Shown in pieces: positions 53,322 through 62,053 of a stretch of 64,000 nucleotides of DNA (positions are counted from its first letter, which is position 1; each line of letters begins with the position of its first letter). The DNA is from Campylobacter gastrosuis (lineage in GTDB: Bacteria; Campylobacterota; Campylobacteria; Campylobacterales; Campylobacteraceae). Both the position numbers and the translations under genes were made by a program. The DNA is taken from positions 1 through 64,000 of the forward strand of contig NZ_JANURM010000009.1 of the NCBI RefSeq assembly GCF_030249845.1. Direction: 5' to 3'. The notes below the pieces were generated by a model. That model did no database searches. It saw only the letters and a list, made by a program, of their open reading frames with translations, and was not told the DNA's origin.

Positions 53322-54470
53322 TCACGTCAAAGATGAGGTCTGATAAAGTCTCATCAGCTCTTTGTAAAAGTCGCACTCATCGCGCTTTTCAAGCAACCCA
53401 GAGTTTGAAAACAGCTCATCACAAAGCCCCTGAATATCCTTAAATCTATTTGGATAAAGGCGTGATAAAATAATGGCTGAAATATCTGAGCGAACTAAAA
53501 TCGTAGGTGGCATAATGCCGTTAAAAAGTAGTGATTTTATCGTGTCGGTCTTGTATTTTATGTGATGATGTGAGCCGTGCGGGCAGGTTTTAGTGCTGAC
53601 AATCGTTTTACATTGATTGCAATAAACCAGCTCTGGCAGGACGATAATCTCCATTTTTAAATCATTTATGTATCTATCAAATATCGTGTGGGGCTGGTTT
53701 TGGTCAAAAAACATACCAATACCGCTGTGATTTTGTCCGATGACTAGCTTGTTTGCACCAAGATTGTAAGCGGCGATACATTCAAGGGTCGGATTTTTGT
53801 GTGAGCTAAAAATATTTGCACGAAATGGCATAATCACGACGCGGTTGTGTGGCAGGTAGTTTTGGATAAAATGCTCAACTGCCATTTTTCGTAGCTCAAA
53901 ATTTATGTGATTATCGCCACTTGTTTGAAGTAAAAAAATGATAACCAAATCAGCCTTGTCAATTGCCATTCTAATAAGTCGCTCGTGAGCCCTATTTATC
54001 GGATCAGCAGTGAGCATTACGGCTGTGATTTTTTTGGCATTTTGCTCAATTTTTATGCGGTTTATGTCGCTTTTTACAGCCCTTACTTCATCGCTAAAAA
54101 TTTCAAACTCCCCAGCCACGCAGTAACGCCCAAGCCCATTTTTACGCTCATTTGTGTTAAAAATATTTTTTTCATATTCATCTTTTGAGTTAAAAATTTC
54201 GCTTACATTTATAAAACCCACGACCTTATCATCAAGCAAAAGCTCTAAATTTTCGCCCAAATTTGGCAGATTTTCATCATCAAAATCGCACGAAAATATA
54301 AACGGATAAGGCATCGGCTCACCCATAAAATAACCGCCCTTTGTTAGCCTGATTTGGCTAGTATTCATTAGGCTGTTAAATTTTGAAAACACCTGATTTT
54401 TGATTAGTTCAAGCGTGTGAAATGTATCTAAATTTATAGAAATTTGGCTATTTTTTCTTTGCGATTTCAT
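53322..54470 (-). CDS. ATP-sulfurylase-like protein with altered active site
   Basis: 382 aa, similar to sulfate adenylyltransferase: PUA-like N-terminus (LTKGGYFMGEPMPYPFIFSC), nucleotidyl-transferase core (MLTADPINRAHERLIRMA, LGANKLVIGQNHSGIGMFFD, VYCNQCKTIVSTKTCPHG). Where true enzymes have QTRNPxHRxHE, it reads LTADPINRAHE, losing the Gln, the Arg, the Asn and the first His. Probably not a sulfurylase; perhaps another adenylyl transfer or a sensory role. Overlaps the regulator gene by 23 bases. In C. jejuni it has the same neighbours. Confidence 0.85.
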   Translation of the reverse strand: MKSQRKNSQISINLDTFHTLELIKNQVFSKFNSLMNTSQIRLTKGGYFMGEPMPYPFIFSCDFDDENLPNLGENLELLLDDKVVGFINVSEIFNSKDEYEKNIFNTNERKNGLGRYCVAGEFEIFSDEVRAVKSDINRIKIEQNAKKITAVMLTADPINRAHERLIRMAIDKADLVIIFLLQTSGDNHINFELRKMAVEHFIQNYLPHNRVVIMPFRANIFSSHKNPTLECIAAYNLGANKLVIGQNHSGIGMFFDQNQPHTIFDRYINDLKMEIIVLPELVYCNQCKTIVSTKTCPHGSHHHIKYKTDTIKSLLFNGIMPPTILVRSDISAIILSRLYPNRFKDIQGLCDELFSNSGLLEKRDECDFYKELMRLYQTSSLT

Positions 54471-55338
54471 ATTTTTTTCTCTTCTCCCAAAGTGATTTTC
54501 GTGAAATTCCTAGCTTTTTAGATAGCTCTGTGTCGGGGAATTTATCCTGATATGAGCTAATTACGTGCTTTATGTATTCATCAATTGTTACGATTTCATC
54601 TATTTTAAATTTACTCTCATTTACTCCAATCTCTAAGCTGTCAATCCCAAGCGATAAAAGTGGCTTTGTCGTTGATAAAATCGCCTTTTTTTTCTGGCAA
54701 ATCAGTGCTACTTTTTCGCACTCGCTTTGGTTTAAAATTTGCAGATTTGAGATATAAACGTATTCGTTTTCACAGCATTTTAGCTCTTTTTCAACCTGTA
54801 AAAAATTCTGCGTTTGTATGTATTTTAGGGGCTTTTTGATGTTTTTAATCAGGTTAAAAACAAAGCTATCGGCGTATTCAATTCGGTTTGTTTTAATTAG
54901 CAGTGGGAATTTTAGCTTTTTATAATCAATATCTGGCGTTTTAAAATCATTTAACATATTTAAAGTGTAGTCTTGATAAGAATTTAGCGTATTTTCAAGC
55001 CTTTTGTATTCAACAAAGTGATTTATCTTTCGCACAAGCTCTTCAATCATAAATGGTTTTTGAATGTAATCACTAGCGCCAGCGGCTATCGGCTTTGAAA
55101 CCGTGTCGTTGCTTATGTAGGTTATTAAAAGTATGATGATTGAGTTTTTAAACCGCTCAATGACTGGGTAAAAATCCTGCCCAGCAAGTGTGGTAGAAAG
55201 TAACACTATGTCAAATTTTTCATCTCTTAAAGCGTCCTTTACATTTCGTGCTATATCGCACTCGTAGCCGATATCAGCGAGTTTTGTGGCGATTGAGCCA
55301 GCTAAATAAATTTCATTATCTACGATTAATACTTTCAT
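54448..55338 (-). CDS. HP1021-like atypical orphan response regulator
   Basis: 296 aa. Receiver-like N-terminus (VLIVDNEIYLAGSIATKLA), but Ser-Thr-Thr replaces the phospho-Asp (IVLLSTTLAGQ), although KPF remains. C-terminal Fis-type helix-turn-helix (DTELSKKLGISRKSLWEKRK). No AAA+ domain. Several Cys (ECDIAR, KCCENE, SECEK, LICQKK). This matches HP1021 of H. pylori and Cj1608, a phosphorylation-independent, redox-responsive regulator that binds oriC. Shares a 4-base overlap with ispDF. Confidence 0.88.
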   Translation of the reverse strand: MKVLIVDNEIYLAGSIATKLADIGYECDIARNVKDALRDEKFDIVLLSTTLAGQDFYPVIERFKNSIIILLITYISNDTVSKPIAAGASDYIQKPFMIEELVRKINHFVEYKRLENTLNSYQDYTLNMLNDFKTPDIDYKKLKFPLLIKTNRIEYADSFVFNLIKNIKKPLKYIQTQNFLQVEKELKCCENEYVYISNLQILNQSECEKVALICQKKKAILSTTKPLLSLGIDSLEIGVNESKFKIDEIVTIDEYIKHVISSYQDKFPDTELSKKLGISRKSLWEKRKKYEIAKKK

Positions 55339-56450
55339 TTTTTATCCCAGTTAAAATATTTCAAATTTACACACGCCATTACAGCAATGCCCTCTTTTCG
55401 CCCGACAAATCCAAGCTTTTCGGTCGTGGTCGCTTTTACATTTATTTTACAAGGCATTACGCCTAAAATTTCAGCTATATTTTGCTCCATTTTTGCCTTA
55501 AATTTTGAGATTTTTGGTACCTCTGCCATTATTGTAATATCAGCATTTACAAGCTCAAAGCCAACGCTTTGTGCCATTTCATAGCTCTGCTTTAAAAGCA
55601 AGGCTGAATTTGCGCCTTTGTATTTTATGTCAGTATCTGGAAAATGCTCTCCAATATCGCCAAGCCCGCTAGCTCCAAACATAGCGTCAATTAGTGCGTG
55701 AAGTGCCACATCGCCGTCACTATGGGCTTTTAAACCCTTTTCATATTCTAGCTTTTGCCCGCAAAGCCACAAAGGATAACCTGTTGCAAATTCGTGCACA
55801 TCAAAACCGGTGCCTACGAAATTTTGCGTTGCTGGTGGGGTTAGATTAAGCTTAGCTAAATCCGCCTTTGTCGTGATTTTCCTAGCTCTTTCATCGCCTA
55901 AAATTTGCCAAACACTACCGCCAATCGCCTTTATAGCCGAGCTATCATCTGTGTAAATTTCGCTAGTTTGAAGTGCTTTTTTAAGCATTTGTGTGCGTGA
56001 GAGTTGTGGAGTTTGAATAAGCTTTAAATGCTCCCTATTTATCGCTGTTTCGCCAAGATATGCTGTGTCAGCGACATTTAAAACCGGCACGATACAATCG
56101 GCATTTTTAGCGTTTGCGATGATTTTTGAAAAAAGCTCATTTGAAATAAGTGGTCTAGCTATATCGCTAACTAGCACGAACTCCGAATTTACTACACTTA
56201 GTGCATTTTTTAGGCTCTCTTGTCTAGTTTCGCCGCCGTTTATAAATTTATAGTGTGGTGCAATTTTTTTTGAATACTCACAATCGCTTGAAACGACAAT
56301 GATATCTTTAAATGTGTAAAAACTGCTCAAATTTTTTGTAGCCCAAAGCCAAAGCGGATCATCATCAATGCGTAACCACTGCTTTTTTACGGGCATTTGC
56401 ATACGTGTGCCACTGCCAGCACCAAGCATAACAAGTGTAATGTCTAGCAA
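55335..56450 (-). CDS. ispDF: Bifunctional MEP cytidylyltransferase / MECDP synthase
   Basis: 371 aa from TTG at complement(56448-56450), which has AAAGGA upstream. IspD half: ITLVMLGAGSGTRMQMPVKK, KQWLRIDDDPLWLWA, SDIARPLIS. IspF half: VGTGFDVHEF, LKAHSDGDVALHALIDAMFG, FPDTDIKYKGANS, INVKATTTEKLG. The fusion is usual in Campylobacter. Steps 2 and 4 of the non-mevalonate isoprenoid pathway. Confidence 0.95.
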   Translation of the reverse strand: MLDITLVMLGAGSGTRMQMPVKKQWLRIDDDPLWLWATKNLSSFYTFKDIIVVSSDCEYSKKIAPHYKFINGGETRQESLKNALSVVNSEFVLVSDIARPLISNELFSKIIANAKNADCIVPVLNVADTAYLGETAINREHLKLIQTPQLSRTQMLKKALQTSEIYTDDSSAIKAIGGSVWQILGDERARKITTKADLAKLNLTPPATQNFVGTGFDVHEFATGYPLWLCGQKLEYEKGLKAHSDGDVALHALIDAMFGASGLGDIGEHFPDTDIKYKGANSALLLKQSYEMAQSVGFELVNADITIMAEVPKISKFKAKMEQNIAEILGVMPCKINVKATTTEKLGFVGRKEGIAVMACVNLKYFNWDKK

Positions 56451-56555
56451 AATTTTTCCTTTAAAAAGTGTTACGAAATTATACACTTTTAAAACTTTAA
56501 ATTTGATTTAGGCAAAAATGATACAATTTAGCTCTTAATTTTTAAAGGAGAAAGA

Positions 56556-57656
56556 ATGTTAAACAAAGAACAGATTTTAGAGCGTTTAAAAAGCGTGATT
56601 TATCCGGGATTTGAAAAAGATATCGTTAGCTTTGGCTTTGTAAAAAGAGTTGAGATGGGCGATAAGATTGAGATTGATGTTGAGATTGTAAGCTCAAATA
56701 AAGAGGTCGCTGATGAGATTAGGGCTGAAATTTCGCGTGTTTTAGGCGGAGCGCAGGCTCTTATAAATATCATTCAGCCAAAAATTCCAGAGCAAAAAAG
56801 TAATTCTCAGAGCGGTAAAAATGTTGCACCTCAGATTAAAAATTTCGTAATGGTAAGCTCTGGCAAAGGTGGCGTGGGTAAATCAACAACTACGCTAAAT
56901 TTAGCCATTTCAATGGCAAAACTTGGCAAAAAAGTGGGGATTTTAGATGCTGATATTTATGGTCCAAATATCCCAAGAATGCTGGGCGAAGTCGGCACAA
57001 ATCCGCAGGTTGTAGGCAGTAAGCTAAAACCGATTTTATCGCACGGCATTGAGATGATGAGTATGGGCGTTTTAATGGAGGAGGGCACGAGCCTTATTTG
57101 GCGTGGTTCTATGATAATGAAAGCGATTGAGCAGCTACTTCGTGACGTGCTTTGGAGTGAGCTTGATGTGCTGTTTTTAGATATGCCTCCGGGCACTGGC
57201 GACGCTCAGCTAACCCTTGCTCAAAGTGTGCCAGTAACGGCTGGTGTGTGTGTCACGACTCCGCAAGTAGTCGCTCTTGATGATAGCAAACGTGGGCTTG
57301 ATATGTTTGAAAAGCTTCACATCCCAATCGCTGGTATCGTTGAGAATATGAGCGGATTTATCTGTCCAGATAACGGCAAAGAGTATGATATCTTTGGCAA
57401 AGGCACGACAGAGGCACTTGCTAAGATTTATAAAACGCAAATTTTGGCTGAGATTCCAATCGAGCCAGCCGTTAGAGTGGGTGGCGATAGCGGTAAGCCA
57501 GTAAGCTTTTATGAGCCAAATAGCATAACAGCAAAACGCTACGAAGAGGCGGCAACAAAACTTTGGGAGATGATAGAAAAAATCAACAACGAAGGCGGTG
57601 CCGATAACTCAGCAATCCAGCCAGTAATGGACGGCAAATCGGCGTGTTCTAGGTAA
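56556..57656 (+). CDS. mrp: Mrp/ApbC family Fe-S cluster carrier ATPase
   Basis: 366 aa. N-terminal DUF59 (LERLKSVIYPGFEKDIVSFG), then ParA-like ATPase with the deviant Walker A SSGKGGVGKSTTTLNL and DMPPGTGDAQLTLAQSVPV, ENMSGFICPDNG. Only one Cys of the usual CPxC is here (CPDN), which is common in this group. Carries Fe-S clusters to apoproteins. Divergent from ispDF. Confidence 0.95.
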   Translation: MLNKEQILERLKSVIYPGFEKDIVSFGFVKRVEMGDKIEIDVEIVSSNKEVADEIRAEISRVLGGAQALINIIQPKIPEQKSNSQSGKNVAPQIKNFVMVSSGKGGVGKSTTTLNLAISMAKLGKKVGILDADIYGPNIPRMLGEVGTNPQVVGSKLKPILSHGIEMMSMGVLMEEGTSLIWRGSMIMKAIEQLLRDVLWSELDVLFLDMPPGTGDAQLTLAQSVPVTAGVCVTTPQVVALDDSKRGLDMFEKLHIPIAGIVENMSGFICPDNGKEYDIFGKGTTEALAKIYKTQILAEIPIEPAVRVGGDSGKPVSFYEPNSITAKRYEEAATKLWEMIEKINNEGGADNSAIQPVMDGKSACSR

Positions 57657-57667
57657 GCAAGGTAATA

Positions 57668-57695
57668 GGCTATTGATTCTATAGTATCAATAGCC
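57668..57695 (+). terminator. Hairpin between mrp and the pentapeptide-repeat gene
   Basis: A perfect 10-bp stem GGCTATTGAT / ATCAATAGCC with an 8-nt loop. No T-run follows. The two genes converge on it. Confidence 0.6.
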
Positions 57696-57774
57696 AATCT
57701 TACGAAAAATCAATACGACATTTTGATGTTGTTTTTTGGCTTTGTTAAAATTTTAAGGATTGTTTTCAAACTTT

Positions 57775-60099
57775 TTAGTTTTGGATTATTGAGTTTTTTC
57801 TTGCTGTTTTTGTTAGTGAGTATATGCAAAGAAGCATTATGATAGTGTATATAATACTTATTGAACGTATTATGTCTTGTGATGATATGTCCGATTTTAT
57901 TGCTTTGATTAGTTCCATATTTTCATCTGACTTTTTCAAGATGTTTATTAAATTTTCTAAGTTTATTTTACTTAAGTTTAAAATTTCTTTTTTATTGTTA
58001 AAGTTTATAGTTATATTGTTATCATTCATAAAGTTACTAAGTCTTTCTTTTTCATCATATTTCATAAACATAAATGTTGTTTCTAAATTATTACTTCCCA
58101 AATTTTCATTTTGAAATACCCCAAAAAGTGGGTTTAAAAGTGCTGGTTTAATAATAATTGTTCCAATAAAAATAATATACATCAAAGGTTTAGTAAAAAA
58201 TACAAGTGTTATTATTTTGCTAGAAAAAGCAAAATAATACATATAAACACATGTGAGATATGCAAATATACTAAATGCAACATTTGACATAAAGCTGGCA
58301 AAACTAATTGCACTTAATGTAATAAACGAACTTGTGAGTAATATAACTACAAGAAAATAATCGCAAACTTTTGTTGTAATATTTGTAAATGTTAGTTTTA
58401 AAGATAAAATTGCAGATATGATTATTATCATAGTGTATGCAGCTAAATATTGATCAAAGCTGTATATAAGTAGCTTATCTAGTTTTAATAATATGAAACT
58501 AACTATGCTAAATACTGATATCATACCAATAGTAAAATTTAAAATTTTAGCAAAATTTGTATGATGATCGCTCGTGTTTCTATATATGTGTAAAGTTGCA
58601 TAATCTAGCCATTTTGTTAAATCTAGTGCTCTTTTTGTAATTTTTTTGCTTAAGTATCTTTTATAGTAGCAATCTTTTGAAGATTGCATGTATATTTTTA
58701 TTTTATTAAAAAACAATCCAAAGATGATTATTAAAGCTATGCATAGTGTTGGTGTGTTTATAATATATTCGTTGAATTTTATAAATAAATAACAAGAAAC
58801 TAAAATCATTATAATTAGTATAATTGATATAAATGTAAAAAATGCTGTAAAAGATGCCCATATAAAAAAATATGTGAGATAATCAGTGATTATATTTGCA
58901 AAATACGTATAGTTGCTACATGTTTGCTTATGTTTTTGTTGTCTTTTATTGATCTTATTATTTATTTCATTTTCTAACTCTATCTCCTTGCAATAAAGCT
59001 CAGCCTTGTGATATTTTTGAGCTTCTAAAAAGTTGTTTGTTTCTAAAAAAGAGTGTTTTATACCTCTAAATGAATCTCGAAAATTTATAATATTTTCTTG
59101 TACTTGTTCAATGCTATTTGCACCATAGGCTTTTTGACTATATTCTTTTATTTTTTTGAATTCAATATTAAAACCCAAATTTGTGTTATTTAAATTTAGT
59201 ATGCCTTTAAAATCGCCGGGACTAAAATTTGGCATATATTTAAATTTCGTTTTATAAAATGAGGCTGTTTTTTTAAAGCTAGACATGTGAAAAGTAGCTA
59301 AAGAGCCAAATTCACACACATCAAAGTATGCATTATCTTCAAAAATAATTTCTGAAAAGTCTAAAATAGTATTTTTTGATATAAATTTATTCTTTTTGAA
59401 ACTACAAAGTTTACCAAAATAGGATTTTGAAAAGTTGACTGAATTATAAAATTCAGAGGCGGTAAGCTCAAAATTACTTTGTATTGTTAGATTTTTTGCT
59501 ATAAATTGCTCATGAAAGATATTTTTGCATATATTAACTTCTTCGCTGCTACATCCATGAAATTCTATATTTTCATTAAAAGTAGTATCTTTTATATTAA
59601 TATTAGTAAATTTGCAATCATCGAATGATATATCTTTATTAAAAATAGAATTATTTTTATAGTATTTTGGAACGTGGTAAATTTCAAGACTATCTATTTC
59701 TACCCCTATAAGGTTAATATTGTTATTTATTTTGCAACTTGTAAATAACAATTCTTTAAAATGTATAGTTATAGTATTGTTGCTTGTTAATTTTATTTTA
59801 TTATTAAATTCACAGTCTCTAAAACTAACACTGTTTGTAATATTTTGTTGTTTTTCAATATTAAAAGGTTCTATATCTGCATTAAAAATACAGTTATAAA
59901 AATCAAGATTATATTTTAAAAATATTTCGCTATCTATTTTTGATATGCTAATGTAGGTTTCACTTTTGTCATTTATAAACCAGTTACGAATTTCATACGG
60001 TCTATGTTCTCCAGATAAATTTATGTCGCATTTTATATATTTTTGATTAATGCCAAGTGCCTTAGCAATTTCTTTTTTGATTTTTTCTTCATTGCTCAT
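57775..60099 (-). CDS. Large pentapeptide-repeat-like membrane protein
   Basis: 774 aa from ATG at complement(60097-60099), preceded by GGATATTTT; the track frame starts 13 codons earlier. Residues about 30-330 have repeated F/C..F.. blocks (FRDCEFNNKI, FDDCKFTNINIKDTTFN, NFSKSYFGKLCSFKKNKF), like a right-handed pentapeptide helix. Then come membrane helices (about 400-700) and one near the end. More AT-rich than its neighbours. No function known; perhaps a membrane-associated defence or signalling protein, which is a guess. Confidence 0.75.
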   Translation of the reverse strand: MSNEEKIKKEIAKALGINQKYIKCDINLSGEHRPYEIRNWFINDKSETYISISKIDSEIFLKYNLDFYNCIFNADIEPFNIEKQQNITNSVSFRDCEFNNKIKLTSNNTITIHFKELLFTSCKINNNINLIGVEIDSLEIYHVPKYYKNNSIFNKDISFDDCKFTNINIKDTTFNENIEFHGCSSEEVNICKNIFHEQFIAKNLTIQSNFELTASEFYNSVNFSKSYFGKLCSFKKNKFISKNTILDFSEIIFEDNAYFDVCEFGSLATFHMSSFKKTASFYKTKFKYMPNFSPGDFKGILNLNNTNLGFNIEFKKIKEYSQKAYGANSIEQVQENIINFRDSFRGIKHSFLETNNFLEAQKYHKAELYCKEIELENEINNKINKRQQKHKQTCSNYTYFANIITDYLTYFFIWASFTAFFTFISIILIIMILVSCYLFIKFNEYIINTPTLCIALIIIFGLFFNKIKIYMQSSKDCYYKRYLSKKITKRALDLTKWLDYATLHIYRNTSDHHTNFAKILNFTIGMISVFSIVSFILLKLDKLLIYSFDQYLAAYTMIIIISAILSLKLTFTNITTKVCDYFLVVILLTSSFITLSAISFASFMSNVAFSIFAYLTCVYMYYFAFSSKIITLVFFTKPLMYIIFIGTIIIKPALLNPLFGVFQNENLGSNNLETTFMFMKYDEKERLSNFMNDNNITINFNNKKEILNLSKINLENLINILKKSDENMELIKAIKSDISSQDIIRSISIIYTIIMLLCIYSLTKTARKNSIIQN

Positions 60100-60241
60100 A
60101 AAATATCCATATATTAAAATATTAAAATTATAACACAACTAGATATATTTGGTCGTTTATGTTTTAAAGTTTATCTCTTAAAATTTGTCTTTTAAGTGTA
60201 AACTTTTTTCAAAACTTTATTAAAATTCATAAAGTTTCTAT

Positions 60242-60763
60242 TTACCTTATCAACTTCGAAATTTCTTTAAAATTTTGATGCTCAGATGTCTTTAAAATTT
60301 CAAACAAAACGCTCTGGACACAGCTAACCTCCGCGCCTAAATTTGCCATTAAATTTAGGGCGATTTGCCTGTTTTGCTCATCTTTGCTTGCGACTGCGTC
60401 TGCTATGAGTGTTACTTTTTTACCCATTTTTAGCAAGTCCTTGACCGATTGTAAAACGCAAATGTGAGCTTCAATGCCAAAAACGATAAGGTGATCAAAT
60501 TTTAAAATTTCATCTTTTAATGCTTTATTACCCAAGCACGAAAACTCATTTTTGGCGTAAATTTTGCCTAAAAATGGGCTAAAAATTTCGCTTGTAGCAC
60601 CAAGTTTTTGCGGATTTTGTTCGCTTGTTATTAAATTTATATTTAAAATTTTAAGCCCATTTAGCAAAATTTGCGTATTTTTAATTAGCAAATCCCTGCC
60701 ACTCATCACATTTAAAATTCTATCCTGAAAATCTATCATCAGTCCAGCCGTTTTCACGCTCAC
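60242..60763 (-). CDS. Isochorismatase-family cysteine hydrolase
   Basis: 173 aa. Catalytic triad pattern: Asp in AGLMIDFQDRIL, Lys in KIYAKNEFSC, and Cys in FGIEAHICVLQSV. Family of YcaC-like amide hydrolases. 3 bases from msrAB, same strand, so probably co-transcribed. Substrate not known. Confidence 0.88.
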   Translation of the reverse strand: MSVKTAGLMIDFQDRILNVMSGRDLLIKNTQILLNGLKILNINLITSEQNPQKLGATSEIFSPFLGKIYAKNEFSCLGNKALKDEILKFDHLIVFGIEAHICVLQSVKDLLKMGKKVTLIADAVASKDEQNRQIALNLMANLGAEVSCVQSVLFEILKTSEHQNFKEISKLIR

Positions 60764-60766
60764 TCC

Positions 60767-61756
60767 TTATTCTACAAATTTTTTAAAGTCAGAATATCCA
60801 AGCTCATCCATTTTTTCAAGTGGGATAAATAAGAGCGAAGCCCCATTTATGCAGTATCTTAGCCCACCAAGCTCGGCTAGTCCATCATCAAAAACGTGCC
60901 CTAAATGGCTATCTGCCACGCTTGATCTAACCTCAACCCTGCTCATACCGTGCGAGTAGTCTTGCTCGTATTTTAGGGCATCTTTTGTGATTGGCTTAGC
61001 AAAACTTGGCCAGCCACACCCAGCGTCAAATTTATCCTTTGAGCTAAAAAGTGGCTTTTTGCTGATTATATCAACGTAAATGCCCTTTTTGAAATTTTTA
61101 TCATACTCGCTTGAAAATGGGCGTTCGGTCGCATTTTCTTGCGTTACTTTGTATGAAATTTCACTTAAAGTCCGCTTTAATTCATCTTTGCTCGGCTTTT
61201 TAAAACGCTTTTTTTCTAGCGGTTTTTTAGCCATTTCTAAGTCAATATGGCAGTAGCCGTTTGGGTTTTTATCCAAATAATCTTGATGATAATCCTCGGC
61301 TAAAATGTAGTTTTTTAGGGGGCTTACTTCAACGACAATTGGCTTTGAGTAAAATTCCTGTTCGGCTTTTATTGCCTCTTTTATGACGCTTAAATCGGCA
61401 TCGTTTGTGTAGTAAATCCCACTTCTATACTGCGTGCCAATGTCGTTACCCTGCTTGTTTAGGCTAGTTGGGTCAATTACCCTAAAAAAGTGTGCTAAAA
61501 GCTCGTTTAGGCTGATTTTTTCATCATAAACGATATGAAGTGTTTCGGCGTGATTTGTCGCCTTTATCTCGTGGTAGCTTGTGCTATCGGTCTTGCCGTT
61601 TGCGTAGCCCACGCTTGTTTTAACCACGCCTTTAAGCTGTTTAAAATAGCCCTGCATACCCCAAAAACAGCCACCTGCTAGGTAAATTTCACTCATTTTT
61701 AAATCCTTTGCCTGTGTAGAAAGTATTAAAATAAATATGATTAGAAAATTTTTCAT
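60767..61756 (-). CDS. msrAB: Exported bifunctional methionine sulfoxide reductase MsrAB
   Basis: 329 aa. Signal peptide ([13 protein letters not shown]), MsrA domain at about 20-180 with the catalytic GGCFWGMQG and [15 protein letters not shown], then MsrB at about 190-320 with [12 protein letters not shown] and the catalytic RYCING. The zinc CxxC pairs of many MsrB proteins are absent. Repairs both sulfoxide epimers in the periplasm. Fusion rather than the separate MsrA/MsrB of some Campylobacter. Confidence 0.95.
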   Translation of the reverse strand: MKNFLIIFILILSTQAKDLKMSEIYLAGGCFWGMQGYFKQLKGVVKTSVGYANGKTDSTSYHEIKATNHAETLHIVYDEKISLNELLAHFFRVIDPTSLNKQGNDIGTQYRSGIYYTNDADLSVIKEAIKAEQEFYSKPIVVEVSPLKNYILAEDYHQDYLDKNPNGYCHIDLEMAKKPLEKKRFKKPSKDELKRTLSEISYKVTQENATERPFSSEYDKNFKKGIYVDIISKKPLFSSKDKFDAGCGWPSFAKPITKDALKYEQDYSHGMSRVEVRSSVADSHLGHVFDDGLAELGGLRYCINGASLLFIPLEKMDELGYSDFKKFVE

Positions 61757-61842
61757 ACCATACCTTTGAAAAAATATCTAAAAATCTACCTAAAAAAAGT
61801 TAAAAATCATATAAATTAAAATATAATTTTGATATAGTTTTT

Positions 61843-61997
61843 GATTTTAGCGAGGGCGTGGCATTTGTAAAGAAAAACGGCAAGTGGATGATGATAGATA
61901 GCCAGTTAAATTTTATAGCACAGGAGTAAAATCCCGCTTTATCACTCTGCTTGATATATCTACGTTGCTATTAGGTCTGAGTGAAAATTTGAAGTTG
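61843..61997 (+). pseudogene. Decayed copy of the WG-repeat gene 3' end plus glmS 3' end
   Basis: 61843-61930 is homologous to 63419-63505, the end of the WG-repeat gene: it reads FSEGVAFVKKNGKWMMIDSQ and has the stop. 61951-61997 then matches 63540-63580, the end of glmS on the other strand (ATATCTACGTTG..TA..TCT). So an earlier tandem duplicate of this junction existed and lost the rest. Confidence 0.88.
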
Positions 61998-62053
61998 TAT
62001 CTAATATTTAGTATAAGGGTGTTTAAAAATTTTAATAAAGGATAGATATAAAA

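Noticed and set aside
57824..58114. 96-aa plus-strand ORF
   Set aside because: It lies antisense inside the pentapeptide-repeat gene, has no SD, and is a by-product of low-complexity codons.
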